DNA of 64,000 bases from Centropus unirufus (GCA_013397695.1 VYZI01000185.1:1223204-1287203), one strand, 5' to 3'; counted from the stretch's first letter, positions 25,853 to 38,615 are shown. The notes: generated by a model from the sequence alone, not told the origin. Made by a program: numbers and translations.

Positions 25853-27747
25853 TGAGTGGTGAGGATGCTGACAAGCGTCCAGCTCTGGGAACATGAAATC
25901 TTCTCTGTGCCAACAGCCAAATAAAGAATTGAAGGGGAGGAGGGGATGGGCTTTTTGACTAATATTTTGAGGCTTGACTCTCAAGTGCCATCTGGTTGCT
26001 TGGCAATGCTCTTGGCAATGCAAAGGAGCTGTAACCCCATCCAAAGTGATCTCAGAGGAATTTCCCTATGGTGGAGAATCCTTTGATCGCCAAGGGCTCC
26101 TGTAGTTCTTGTAGGAGACTAACCTGGAGAGAAAATACTATATTGCTGGAGTGGCTCCACTCTCCACAGGCTCTGGCTACCGGACTACCTTCTTGTAGCC
26201 ACCAGCAGCCAGTCAAGACTCTACAGCCCCAATCACAGACTGACCTGGCCAATGCCTGCTGCTGTGACCAAATATCCATGTACAAAAATAACCTTGAGAT
26301 ATTTAATGCCTCCCTTCTTCCCTCAGCTCATGCCCAGCACGGGTCAGATGTGTGCGCAAATTGCCTCATAGTGTTTTACAAGGGCCCTGCAGCAGAAGTT
26401 ATTGTTATGGAGAGCATAGGCTCCATTTGTAGCCTGCAAGGTGATGGAAAATAGAGGTCTCAAGTGTGCAATAGCTCTGTGTGGAGGTGAAATCTTAGGC
26501 CATTTTTTCTGCTAGCTTCTATGGACAGGTCATGGGTCCATTCTTGGTTGCGTGTACAATAACTGCCTGAAGGGAGTCCAAGAAACTTGGCTAAGTCTGC
26601 CTACAAGGTAATGTCAGCACGTAGCACTGTGAAATAAGAGCCTTGTCTCATAGAAATGGCAGGAAGGGAGGATGGGATGAGACATCTACTGAGATTACTC
26701 CCATTAGGCTTGCTTGGGCAGGTGAAAAACCCCCAATGGACCCACAGGATAGAGGTGGTGAAGCAAGGACCTGTGAAGCCAGAAGTGGATGGCCCTTCTC
26801 TCCCACTCTCCCTCAAGGGCTTCAGGACCCGGAGCTCATTCAAATCTATAAATCTGAAGGACTGGAATGGCCATTGGAAGAAGGAGTACTTGCAGGAACG
26901 GGCCACTGAAGGGGCCTGACCAGACATTTTAGGTGTGTTACGGTAGCAATGCCACTTCACACAGGGGTTTCAAACCAGAATGTTTTCCATAATCACCGCA
27001 TGCTTTTTCTATTGCTCTGCTTGTATAAAGAACCTTTAATGGAGTTGTTATTGTAAATGACCCAGACTCACTTCTGCCAGAGTGTAAATAAGTATAACGG
27101 ACCATCAATCTGTGGGCTACAAATGAAACATCTTCACAAAGAAAAGAGAAAGAAGAAAAGAGACTTCTGGTGTAGACAGTTTTCTGTCTGCAGAGGAGTT
27201 GTTTGGGGGCATTTCATTTTCAACATCCTATTTCTTTGTAATTTTTGTTTCCCTTGTACATGGAGCAGTTTTCTTCTGGTTTTGTTCCCATTTACCTTTT
27301 TCTTATTTCAACCAGAGGGGCATTAAAAAAAACCTAACACCTTTTAAGCATTTGTGTTTAGTATTCGTTTGGCTTTTGAAACTGCTGCAGGGTTGGAGAT
27401 AAAAAAACACACATGCACACGCACACAAATATTCAGACCCCTTCTGGCTGAAGCGGGAGGTGAAATAAACCTTTTGGACTATTTCAAGATGAGACAGATT
27501 TGCAAAAGCTACAACACAAAACCCACGACAATCAACACAGCGACAGTTCTGCCAGGCTGAAAGGAAGCCCTCCTGCAAATTTCATTTTAAAACATGACTT
27601 GCAATTGCCTCTCCCAGGCACATGAACAGCCCTGCCAAGCAGTTCCAGCTGAGTCACCGTTGCAGGCCAGTCAATACCTCTCCCTCCCCTGCTTCCCCCT
27701 ATTTCCCCCCAGCAGGCAAAAAGATCAATCCATGCTGCCCAGGCTAC
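25853..27747. other. Unique noncoding DNA, no recognised gene
   Basis: 26601-26960 is open on both strands (119 codons minus; 88 and 87 codons in two plus frames), unusual for this AT-rich context, but no domain is recognisable. 27138-27163 is a purine run. Short CA-rich tract at about 27408-27428. Confidence 0.5.
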
Positions 27748-27988
27748 CAGCAATGCTACAAATATATTCAGGTTAATGAATAGCTTTAGGTTGAAGCAGG
27801 AGACAATAACCCTCACAATGTTAGTGTAGCGAAGGGGTAGGTTGTTTTTTCTCATTATCTTCTGAATGATAAAGAAGACGCAGTCCCACAGAGGCAATGG
27901 GGCTGTGATAGGTATGATAATAATTTGCTCAGGGAGGATAGGATGGTGAAGGATCCCTAGACCAGCCAATTTGAAAAGACCAAACTCC
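27748..27988 (-). other. Candidate exon with hydrophobic open frame
   Basis: On the minus strand a long polypyrimidine tract (complement of 27992-28022, essentially T/C with few A) leads into TTTCAG immediately before 27988, a near-ideal 3' splice site. After one base, the frame reads EFGLFKLAGLGILHHPILPE, then a run of Ile/Pro/Leu, FFIIQKIMRKNNLPLRYTNI, VRVIVSCFNLKLFINLNIFV and ALL, reaching CTG|GTAGCC at 27748/27747, a mediocre 5' splice site. The frame stays open for about 150 codons down to 27532. Two or three segments are hydrophobic enough for membrane spans. I do not recognise the protein; an open frame of this length can also arise by chance. Confidence 0.25.
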
Positions 27989-29965
27989 CTGAAAGGGGAG
28001 GAAAAGTAAAAAAAAAATAATAAAGAGCACTGATACTTTTAAGTAGTGGCACAGAACTAGGAACACTCCCGAGGAGTTTGCTAGTCATATTTACACATTA
28101 CTGTACACTAACATTTCATATGCACACAAATTACACTTTACTGCTGAATCCACCTGCAGCAAACCCCACTGCTGAGCTCAGTGTGAAGGAGCTGCCAGAC
28201 CCATGCCCAGTCTTCCCCTTCCCTGACTGCCAGCAGCAGCCCACGAATTTACTGCTCCAGAGTGCCCAGTCCTAACACACCTACCCTGTGTTCATCTAAA
28301 CCCAATAAAAATAAAAGAGAAGGTTTGGAGCAATTCAATACAGTTCCTGAGCCAGAAAACAGCCGTGTGTTCAGCTCGCAGGGTTTTCATTGCTAGGTAA
28401 GGTCAGCGGCACACAGTGTCTGGTTTTCTGCCTGGGGCAATGGCCTACATCTGACACTTCAGAGGGAAGTGAAAATAAACCCATAATGCACTTAAGTCAG
28501 CTGTATGATGCTGTAACGTGGATTGGGAAGATTTGTCTCTAGTAATATCCCTGCACGAATCACACCGCCGCAGGAAAATAAAAGCAGCCGGCATCTCCTT
28601 TGAGACTGGGCACCAAGGGACATCATCCACCTGCACAAATCACCTAGAAGCCCATTGGCAGAAGTTCAGAGTAGGGCTGTATTTTGGAGGCTAAAAATGG
28701 CTTAGTTTTTTTCCCTTAAAATATTTCTGCAATTTATTTGTGTCTGATTAAAAAAATTACAGCAGAAAATGTCATTGGCGTTGCTTTTTCTCCCTCTAAT
28801 TCTTTTTAGCTGGATAATTTTCCAAAGAAAATATTTAAAAATAAAATGGATTAAAAAGAATAAAAGACCTACAGGTGTCTTCAGAACAAGCAACTGGAAC
28901 ACTATTTTTGCTACAAAAATTTCAGAAAAAAAAAAAAAAATTGGAGGAAGAAGAAAAGGAAGGAGAATCAGTGGCCCTCCCCATTCTAAACTGAACTGTT
29001 CACAGGAAATATCAGGCTGGCTTTAACCCATGCCATCCATCTGCATGGCTTTCCCTACAGCAATCCAGCTTGCCGTCCCATACAGAGATCTCTCTGCTGT
29101 GCCTTTAAGTATGAGCTCCTGAGACCATATCTACCATTAAGAGGTGGCTTGAGATTCAAATACCCAAGTTTTTATTATTCTCTACCATAACTGACTTCCC
29201 ATTGAGTGAATGAACTGCAGCTAACTGGCTTATACTACCAAGCGTAAAATCACTTTCCAAAATCAGCCACCAAGCCCTAGGTTGGATTTAAACCAAGTTT
29301 CTGTAAGAGAAAGGTAAGGAAAGTAGAAAAGAGACACGGTTAGGAGAAAAAATGGCAACACCTTGTCTCTGTTTCAGAGCAAGATGATTTGCCATGAAAT
29401 ATGACTGCTTTAAGACACATCATTGCATCATTCCGCAGTGCTTTCAGACTATTGGCCTCACCCATTTATTTTCACACAGAGACCAGACTGTAAACCTCTT
29501 GGGGGAATAAAGAGGAAAAAAATGAAGTCTGTTTTTCTATCAATTTTGCAGATAAATTTTGCCTCTTTTTTCCCCACAAAAAAAAAGTCCACTTGCACAA
29601 ATCTCTTACTTGTACTAATAGACATGGGCACTCACATAGGTGCGAATGTGAGCAAAAGCCAACACTGAAGGATCTTATTGTGCCATATTTTTTCTAGTAA
29701 CCTGGCTTTTTTAATCCAAAGTGTTAAAGGCTCTCTTTTGCAGAAATAATTAAGAGGAAATTCATAACCTTCCTTGCTGTAATAAGAGGAGGGGAAAAGG
29801 TTTAAAAATGTACCTCCTAAATTTTCAAATGCAAGTGTGCCAAATGAAAGAAATCTTCCATATGGCGTTATTTTCTTTGGTACATTTCATGATTCTGATG
29901 GTTTACACCGTGCTTTTTGTATGCGCTGGATTGTCAGCCCAGACAAGCAGCTTTGCTTTGCATCT
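27989..29965. other. Unique AT-rich noncoding DNA
   Basis: No gene seen. A15 at 28926-28940 followed by purine-rich GGAGGAAGAAGAAAAGG. 29820-29960 is a non-repetitive stretch possibly under constraint, on texture only. Confidence 0.55.
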
Positions 29966-30015
29966 TATTCTGGCCCTTTCCTGACTCCAGTGGGATCCAA
30001 AATTTCACCACCATC
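29966..30015 (+). repeat. Ancient L3-like retroposon remnant
   Basis: TCCTGACTCCAGTGGGATCC followed by AAAATTTCACCACC resembles the '…TTGACTTCAGTGGGA(T)CCAGGATTTCACCC…' phrase of old amniote L3/MIR-type repeats. The match is short and family placement is from memory. Confidence 0.35.
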
Positions 30016-30564
30016 CCCACGCAGACAGCTCCTGGGCCGCTGCTAGGCTGGTGCAAGAACTTGAGGATCTGACCTGATCTGCAAATTGAGTTGCTGGTGT
30101 TTTTCCACAGCATAATGGCACAGGATCTGAGCAGCACAGGGGCTCTGCTACTGCATCTTACATGCCCTTAGTGCATTTTAAATATTAAGTAATAAAAATA
30201 TGTATAAGTAAAGAGTACATCTATAAATAAAGCAAATGTATAACTCAGTGAATTAACTATTGTTTCATTACTAGCAGCCATTCTCTAACAGAATAACTAA
30301 AAGCAAAATTTTCCCCTGACTTTGCTTCTTGTTATTAAAATACTTCCAACAATTACTTGCAGAACATGTATTCTTGGGCTAAGCATTTGAGGATTAATTT
30401 TCTGTATGTATAAATAACTCATGTTTTGACTCAGGGTCTTTTAAGCAATGTACTTGACAAAACACACTTGGGTTTCAATAACATTGGCTCAGCTAGCCTA
30501 TATACACACGGAATCTGCGCTTACACAAAGGCATGGAAGTACTAACGTTCTTTTTCTTCCCTAG
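30016..30564. other. AT-rich unique DNA
   Basis: Very AT-rich (many TAAA/AATA words); no gene or repeat recognised. Confidence 0.6.
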
Positions 30565-30663
30565 GAAACCTTTGTACTCTGCCATGTGCTGGGGTTATGC
30601 CTTGAAAGGAGCTCACAAATTTCTTTGTCACCATCTTCCCATAAATAAATCAGAGCATAAAAA
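30565..30663 (+). other. Candidate 99-nt exon (splice-site bounded)
   Basis: Preceded by TTCTTTTTCTTCCCTAG (good acceptor) and followed by AAA|GTAAGTG (near-consensus donor). The 99 nt are divisible by three and open in one frame (KPLYSAMCWGYALKGAHKFL then CHHLPINKSEHK), giving a symmetric phase-1 exon. A 32-codon open frame alone is not significant, and I recognise no protein. It could be a lncRNA exon, an alternative coding exon or chance. Confidence 0.2.
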
Positions 30664-33600
30664 GTAAGTGTGGTCTTAAGCAGGTTTTGAAATCAACTCC
30701 CAGGTCCCCTCTCATTTTACAGAGCAGCAGCCTCTACCTGTGTGTGCAAAGAGGGGGTGGTGGGTGAGATAGGTGACCAGGACTTGGGTTATGGAAGCAC
30801 TTGTTCTGCTGCAAAGCTGATGAGTCTTCAAGCCACCACATTTCTGTTCCCTGTTAAAGGGGCCAAGCATATATGCCTCTAAATATAAATAAATTTGTTT
30901 TGTCAATGACAGTATGCTGGCAAACACCAGAGCTTCCAAATTTTTACTGCTGCTCCCTGTGATCACCAGCCCCTTCAGCACAGGTACGAACCCAACTGCA
31001 TTGGGCTGTGCAGCTGTAACTTCCCTCTGCCTCCTCTACTGACATTTTAAGTTGCAGGAAAGTGAGATATTCAACACAGAAGTGGTCTGATCCCGATGTC
31101 AAATACTGTAAGGGCTAATACACACATTCATCCCATGCACATATGCGGCCTTTTCCTATCACTTAATTTTGCAGAAGAACAAGTTCCATCAGTTTCTAAT
31201 CTGTTGAATAAGTTACATCAGAATTGTCAAGTAGGTTTTTTCTCACTTCTTTCTCCAACTCAAAATTACTTGGGTGGGAGAATGAATTATACACAAAATT
31301 ATCTATCTTTTTATACCTGACTCAGGAAAAAAGTTGAGATTTCTATATTTCTCATTATGTTAAAATTTTAGAGAGGATTTATTACTTGAAAACTTATTTC
31401 AATTGTCCTGCAACACTACATTTTCATAGGAAAATGGCTCATTTTCATTACTTCAAAGTAGCATAATATATTACAAAACACTGGCCATAGACATTTGTAT
31501 TTATTATGTGAATTGTCATAACTGCGGTTGGCACTTTTTATTTTAGCACAAATAGTGAAGCGATATCAAAACAAAAATCTAAATGATTTGTTTCAACTAT
31601 TCCCAGCTGTAACTATCATTGAAACAGACTCCTTCCAGCAAAATATTTTGTTTTGACAAAACCACAATTCTTGGAACACATACTGTTTTCTCAAGATGCT
31701 TTTGGTGTCTTCCACTCTGTATCTCTAATATCAGCTATGGTTTGAGCTCTGATTAAAAGGTGGTAGGGTCAGATTTAAAGTTTTATTAGCTTCCAGTGCA
31801 GTGAGAATGCTATAATGCAGTTTGGTAATACCAACACCTCCATAAGGTTCTGCTCCATCGGATGGGGACTCTTAAGGAACTTCCCTATGTCTTAATTCTT
31901 GTAGATCTTATTGATTTACCATAGGAAATTTCTGGCTCATAAAAGTAAGGGTGGGGCTTCTAGAGCCAGCAAGAGTCTGGTAGACCAATAAGTCATCTGA
32001 AACAAGTGAGATGTAACCAGCATCAAAAAATGTAAATACATGCACTCTGGAAATGGCTCACCAATCGGCAATAAGCAGGTATAGTTCACACTGCTCCACA
32101 AAGCGATTCTCCATCTCACTGCTGTGTGAGAATGAAAACAAAGCTCCAAATCTTGATAGGTTGGGTGTGAGGAGTAAAGGAGAAAACTCCTTTCTTGTTT
32201 TCCCACCAGTCTTATTTCAAACCGAAACCCTTCTTGTTCTCTGTAGATGCCTGCAATGTCTTGCCAAGAGCTGTTTCATCACCATGCTCCTGACATCAAT
32301 GACCAAAAAGGAGATTTTGTCCCCAGTTACAGGACCTTCGTCAAGACATCTCACCACCACAGTCGTTTAACTCCTGTAAGGCAACTTGACTTTGTAGCCC
32401 AACTTATTTGGCAGATGTCTAGACTGAATCTCTTTGGTATGTAGATGGCTATATATGTTTGCATCCCAGCTGCCTTCATCATATTTATTTTATATCCCCC
32501 AAACCATCCAACCTCCATAGAAGTGGCTGAAATGGTTTAAAATCAGGATGTTAAAGATGGTGCCTAGCGAAGCTCCTCTCAGTTTAACTTTTGCTGTACT
32601 TGGCTTGCCTAGAGCAGCCACATGCTATACAAAGTGAAATCATCAGGGTCACACTGCAATTACCCAACATTAACCGGTTGTTACCACTGCAGCCGAACAC
32701 TGTAGGACCAGGTTCAAGCCAGTGCCTTAGCACTTTATCAGTTAAGGTTTATACAGCAGTCCCGAGCATGATACCTCTGCTAAGCAGGTAGGAACCACAA
32801 CGATTCACACCTTCTCCATGTAATACACTGCGACTTGCTGCCTGGCCAATGTCTGCTGCTTGCTTTGGTTACATGCAACAAGAAGAGAGGGGCTGTTCAC
32901 TTCCTATCCCCTCTCTTCCTCAATATCACCATTAAACACAGGGACACTGGTAGAACCCAGAAGGCAGAAAAAAAAGTATTCACACACCTTAAAAGATACA
33001 GGCTGCTGCTGCTTAACTTCCAAGCAGTCTGTCTCCATGCTCCAAGAGCTGTTTGTTCCGACTAAGAGTGAGAGGGGAGCTATCAGGAGAAAATGGCCTT
33101 TATATTAAAGCCTTCTCAGTATTTGCTATTAAAGCCTCATCTGCAGACCTAAAGCCTGTGGATAAAGAGAGTGAGTGCACAGATCCATTTTGCCTGTACC
33201 CACTAAAGGGTCAGTAGCAAGAAAGAAGTTAAAGGCACATCTCACCGCTGTTACAGAGCTTCTACTCCTGGGTAATGCCCTGCATGCAGCACAGAAAGCA
33301 AGCCCTGCCTGGGTCCAGGTCACACTGCTGAGACAATAACCCTGGGGCTTTTAGCTCCATCTCACACAGCGCCTCACCTCCAGGTTTCCTCGGGAGTGGT
33401 TTTCCCCCACTTCTCCCTCCTTCTGGTCACTGCTTTGCCCCATGGGCTGCGCAGCACCGGTGACTGGGCAAGGGCAATGCAGCAGCTGCTGTTGTGCAGG
33501 GCAGGCAGACCTCCTCAGGTCTCCCCATGGCACAGGCTACCTCTGCTCTGTTCTGAAGGGAGATCCAACCTGCCAAAGGAGTCCTCCCTGCCAAAGAGAA

Positions 33601-34110
33601 GGGGCCACGGAGTGACTTACGGCTCTCCTGCAACCTTCATCACACAGAAGTGGCCTTTTACCTCAGGCTGTAGCAGCTCTTGGATTTAGACTGAGAGGTC
33701 TGCGAGTTCAGTCCCCAGCACTGATGACTCACACAGAACCATTGCGTTATAAATCCTGGTGAACTTTTGAACACAGAGCTCTTTGTAAACGGCAAAGCAA
33801 CTCATCTGGCCTGGGGTTCTCACTAGCAAACATGGATGGTGCACTAGGAGCCTGGCAGCACCAGGAATGGAGAAGTCCACAGAAACTGGGGATGCACTCC
33901 TGTATTGCTGGTGCAGCAACACCGACTGATGCTTTACCCTGTGCACAAACCAGAGGCGACTGCTTTGCTTGCTTACTGCTACCTGCACCATTGCCCCAGA
34001 GGTGGCGCCTATGACAAATACACATCAAATAAACATTACACGTGAATGAAGACAGCCAAGACGCCATGGAAGAATATCAAAAAGTGAGGCAAAGGAGAGG
34101 AAAACAAAAC
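30664..34110. other. Unique noncoding DNA, no gene seen
   Basis: 33350-34070 is the most GC-rich part, with many overlapping short frames on both strands (up to 106 codons). None is recognisable and there is no CpG island. 33994-34008 (CCCCAGAGGTGGCGC) is a partial CTCF-like match. Confidence 0.55.
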
Positions 34111-34127
34111 AAAAAAAAAAAAAAAAA
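34111..34127 (+). repeat. poly(A) tract, 17 A
   Basis: A17 preceded by AAAACAAAAC and followed by GAGGAGAAAAGAGG; longest homopolymer in the window. Simple repeat. Confidence 0.9.
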
Positions 34128-37100
34128 GAGGAGAAAAGAGGAGATTGGAAATGAATGCTTCTCTTGTCTCTGTGTCCCCATGGTGATGTGAAAAGTTATT
34201 AAACACCTCAACAGACTTGCACAGTAAACAGGACGAGCTAATAGGACAAAGGCACTGGCACTTTATCTCTTGCTTCTCTTTGGATTCAGAGCAATGAAGG
34301 TTACACATCCTTACAGCAGCTTCTTGTGTTTTTAATATTCTCCTATCAGCAAGATAAAATGCTTCTCACTTCTTGCCTTGAAAATTTCTTATTGGAAGAA
34401 AAATTAAAAAAAACACCCCCTTGCTCTACCGCATGGGGATTTTCAAAGCCAGAGTTGTTCGTTATTTTTTTCCTACTCTCCTCCACTCGAGAATACTGAC
34501 TGCAAAACAAACTGTTTCACTATGTGCCCTTGGCCTGGACTCCCTGCAAAATGCCAGCAGAATAGGAGCAAGGTTTAATATGATAACAGCTTCCCTGAAA
34601 ACCTACAAAGTGATTCCCTTCAGAGCCTTCCATCAGTGATGATGGGGGACAGGAGCAGAGGAGTAGGGAGTGCAACAAGACAGAAAAAGGCTGCACTGTA
34701 GAATGTTGTTGTAATTAATGACAATAATGATTATATTTTTTTTATTAGAACTAAGAGCAATCACTTGAGCTCTACTGTGCTAGCGACATCCTATGCAAAA
34801 CTCACTCAGCACCTAACCAGAACAAAAGCCCATTGAGAGAAATACACAGATCAAGAGCATTGAGTAGAAGAATCTCCTTTTGAGTACTTTACAGAAAGGG
34901 CTGGAGGACCCAAGCCCAGCAGCACAGACCTCTAATGTCAAGATCCTGCACACATTCTGTGAGAGAAAATGGATGTAATACTCACCACCTCAAATCCTTC
35001 AGAAAGAGAAAATAAAGTCATTTCTCCCCACAGTACTCCAGAGAAAACATACACTCAGGTAATACCTAGTCTACTATGTGTCCTTAGTTTTTGCTTTATA
35101 CACAAGCTGCACTTTTAATACAGATTTTTCTGGACAGTTCCTTCTTATTTTCTCTATTCGTATCGGCAGAAAGCCACCTATAACACTGTTCCTGGTGAAT
35201 GCACATTAGAATTACAGAGAATATTTTTTCATTCCTACACTGCATGAAGCAGGCTAGTTTAGATGAAGTTGTGAAAGGTTTGTTCACAGATGATTAAGAA
35301 AGCTGGCGTCACTTATACAACTTCATTTTGCCTTGAAAGTGGTGTTTGTCCCAAGTATAAAAGAATGGATGTTTTACTGCAAAGTGCAGTTGCTGCTAAA
35401 ACCACTTCAACATTCATCTCCCTTTGAGTATGGACATGATTGTCCAGCTAGGATGACTGGCCAGTAAGCAAGGCCTGAAGATGACCCTGCTCAAGAGCTG
35501 CCACCTCCTCATCTGCTTATTCTGCAACGCACCTGAGCACTGCTGCCTTCGGGGAGTAGGAGACACACACAAAGGGGATATTTCAAACCTCATTCTCTCC
35601 ATCGCCATTTGTTTTAATGCTGCTTTTTAAGTCAATTTTGTGAGCAGAGAAATAATTTTATTGCCAAGGATGTATATTGGCTCTGCCTTCAATGCAACTG
35701 TCCCTCCGCTGCCCAGAAAGCTGACTCTGAGTGAGTTCTGCTTCCATTCCTTACCAAGGACAACAGAGGTTTAGAAGACGCTGATGGTCCTTGACCAGCA
35801 GTATTAAGACACTAAATTATGCTGACATGGCCCATAAATCGCTAAATGAGGGACTCCCAGACAGCGATGTGGCGTGAGCCGAATGACTACAAGGGCTGCC
35901 CGCTGGAGGCTGGAAAACTCAGCAGACAACAAATCCACCAGGTGCTTTGCACAGGACCGAGGGATCCTTGTGCCAGGAGAAGAAATGCTCTTCACCACAG
36001 GGCTTTGTCACTGCTGTGGAAATGTCCCAGTCATGCAGGACTTAGGAGGCTTTGTTCTATTTTCACGGTAATGCTGGCTGTTATTTACATATGTTGGGTA
36101 AAGGACAACTCTCAGAGTAGTTACAGACAGAGACAGTCTCCACCTCTAAAAATAGAATGAAATGACTAAGGAGGGGTAAAAGCCTTTAATCTATTTAAGA
36201 TTGTGCCACCTGCCCACTAGCAGGCAGGAAAACCATTATGTGGATATTTCTATTTTATTTGGATTTATATGTAAGTTGATAAAGGACTCAAGGCAGCACA
36301 GGTAACATGTCCTAGTGAAAAAGGCAATGGAAACAGTCTTAATTTCAAGGAGGGTGCCTTCTGGATCTTCAAGATGGGACAGAACCCACCTTGGCTAAAA
36401 TCCCAGGGACTGAAGTAAAATCAGTAAAATTCAATGCCCAAACAGCTAGGAAACAAGTTGTTCTAGCTGGGATTTACCCATAATTTCATGACTTCTGGGA
36501 CCGTGTGAACAATAGGTCACTAAGTGACCTTTATGAATTTCGTCCTTAATTGATATCAGGAAAGTAAAGAACAAATGTTAAGGTGACATGGACAAACAGG
36601 CTCTGCTTGCTATAAAAGCATACTGTGCTCTAAGAAAGGTGTGGCAAGAACCTTTTTCTCTTCATGAAAAGCAATTTTTCTTTTCTACAGTCACTTTCAA
36701 ATAAAGTGGTCTTTTCTCCTCACAGTGAAATATCAGGGTCTTGTCTTTTGATGTTAAAAAGAGGAATTATAGAAGCTTTCTGCTGTCCCAGGGCATCTAT
36801 ATCTGATCAGGTTGCTGTGGGTTTCAGTGTTAGCACGCTACTAGGTGAATACAATTACTATCTACTTCCAATAATTCATTAATACTTCACATTATGCACA
36901 GCACTTGCTCTTCTGTCTGATAAGAAATCAAACGAGAAACTTTAGTTTTTAGGATGTCTTATTTGCTCTCTGTCATGGTGAGAGAGTGCCCTGGAGAGAA
37001 AAGACAAATTTTGCTCTCTATACCCTACCCAATTACTACATAAAACAGTCACACCTCCCAGGCCCTCTCGGGACGGAGCCGAAACCTTATTTTTTAATAA

Positions 37101-37190
37101 AACAGTCTAAGAACAGAACCATTGTCAAGATTTCACGATCAAAGTGAAGATGTAAGGAAGTGGGATGGGGGAAGACCCAAGACATAAGCA
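34128..37190. other. Unique noncoding DNA, no gene seen
   Basis: No recognisable gene. Overlapping frames at 35804-36160 (104 codons on plus, 64 on minus) have no domains. 36974-37115 begins TGTCATGGTG and contains AATAAAACAG near 37097, superficially LTR-like, but no second LTR or target duplication was found. Confidence 0.55.
36514..36530. promoter_or_regulatory. Palindrome with nuclear-receptor half-sites
   Basis: AGGTCACTAAGTGACCT is an inverted repeat with 8-base arms around one A. Read as receptor half-sites it is AGGTCA, five bases, TGACCT (IR5 spacing). The half-site sequence is that bound by many nuclear receptors; occupancy is unknown and IR5 is not a favoured spacing. Confidence 0.3.
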
Positions 37191-37232
37191 AAATAATCGT
37201 GCTTCCTTCCCAAATAAGCATGCTTCCTTCTT
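37191..37232 (+). repeat. 21-bp imperfect tandem duplication
   Basis: Two adjacent 21-base units, both containing AAATAA and TGCTTCCTTC, differ at about four positions. Local slippage duplication. Confidence 0.75.
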
Positions 37233-37965
37233 CCCTGCCAGACTTTCAGACAAAGTTTCTATGCTTTACCAGCATTTTAGGTGGGTAAATGTTCCTTTGA
37301 CAACCAAAATAATTGTGAAGGGAGAATAAGCAATCTCAATGACAGTAAAGTTATGCTTCCTCCATCTGAGGTATGTAAAATTCAGATGATTTTTACTGCT
37401 TTCTTGAAGCAAATTGTTTTGTTTCATAGTGTTTAAAGTGAAACAGATAACTTCCCCCACTCCTCCCCCCAGCCAAGATGGAAAATGCTATGGGAAAGAT
37501 GTCCAGATCGCTGATAGAGTCTGGCATCATTTACTCTGGATATAGAGTGTGAGGAGGAATAAAAATGCAGACTCAACAGTTTCAGAAAAGTACCAGCACA
37601 GCAAGAAAGGCGGGCGGACAGATTGCTTGGATAGACTCCTTTTTAGTAACAAGATCTATAGCAGCACAGGTTTTCTGTTTGTTGTATGGTTTTAAGCAGG
37701 ATGTATTTCTGCTACAGGATTAAATAAAAAGGAATATTTTGCTTTCCCTAATTCCCTGCTTCCCTCTATCTGCGGAGGTTTGTGTTAGGCTTGAGTAGAA
37801 GGAGAAAGATTAGTTTTATGCTCCAGTTTCAGAAAGCAGCTTTCAGTTTAGAAACAGCTGCTAATAACTTCAAGACCAGTGTGGGAAGATTTTCACTCTT
37901 GGAGGAGGGAGCTGATCTGGGTCTCAAAAGCACGGGCACCATTTCACCTCACTATGCATTTACTA
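37233..37965. other. Unique noncoding DNA
   Basis: No gene or named repeat recognised. Confidence 0.6.
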
Positions 37966-38020
37966 TGCAACCTTGAATAAGTTTTAATTTGAGTGTTAAT
38001 TTCTCCATCTGTGATGGAGA
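37966..38020 (+). repeat. Ancient MIR/L2-like remnant
   Basis: GCAACCTTGAATAAGTTTTA then ATTTCTCCATCTGTGATGGA aligns by eye with the MIR/L2 phrase '…TGACCTTGGGCAAGTCACTTAA…GTTTCCTCATCTGTAAAATGG'. Highly diverged, as expected for MIR/L2 in a bird genome. Confidence 0.4.
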
Positions 38021-38615
38021 TCTGTGCCATCCAGACGATGGTCAAATTACCCATTCTCACTGCTGTTTGTTCATATGGACACAAATTGCCATGCTGGACT
38101 GGAGCTGCTCTGTCTAACCTGGCTTCTCACTTCTTGGCAGTAATAACCGCCCCCTCCCCTCAAAATGTCAAGGTTCTCCTCCAGAGCAAATGTCAAAAAA
38201 TGTGCTCAAGGTAGATGTGTCTTCCTGCTGGGTCCTGGACCGGGTTGTATCACCCACAGAAATTTTACAGCTCATTTTTCAGCCTGTGAAATGCACTGCT
38301 GAACATTTTTTTTTATTCATGGGAATAGCCAGCCTTGCTACAAGTCCTGACTTTTGATAGCTTGACCCAGGCACCATGTTGTTTCCTATCCATGTGTTGA
38401 TGTACTCCAGGATTTTACATGGAGACAAGGAGGCTTAGCTCATAATCCTCAGGTTTAAAGACAGTTCCACACAGCACCATCCAGCTGCACTCTCACTATT
38501 AAAACCATAAAAAACTTTTATTCTCCCATTTTAGTCGTTCCCCACAATATCATGTTGCAAGCAATTTAGGCTTTCTTGTGGTGGGGTTAGGAAGAAGAAA
38601 AGATGACAACAAAAC
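38021..38615. other. Unique noncoding DNA
   Basis: No gene seen. A T9 run at about 38307. Confidence 0.6.

Noticed and set aside
33994..34008. CTCF-like CCCCAGAGGTGGCGC
   Set aside because: Matches only the AGGTGGCGC half; about three core positions mismatch.
36974..37115. LTR-like segment starting TGTCATGGTG with AATAAAA near its end
   Set aside because: No matching second LTR, primer-binding site, target duplication or internal retroviral coding region; one dinucleotide-level resemblance is not enough.
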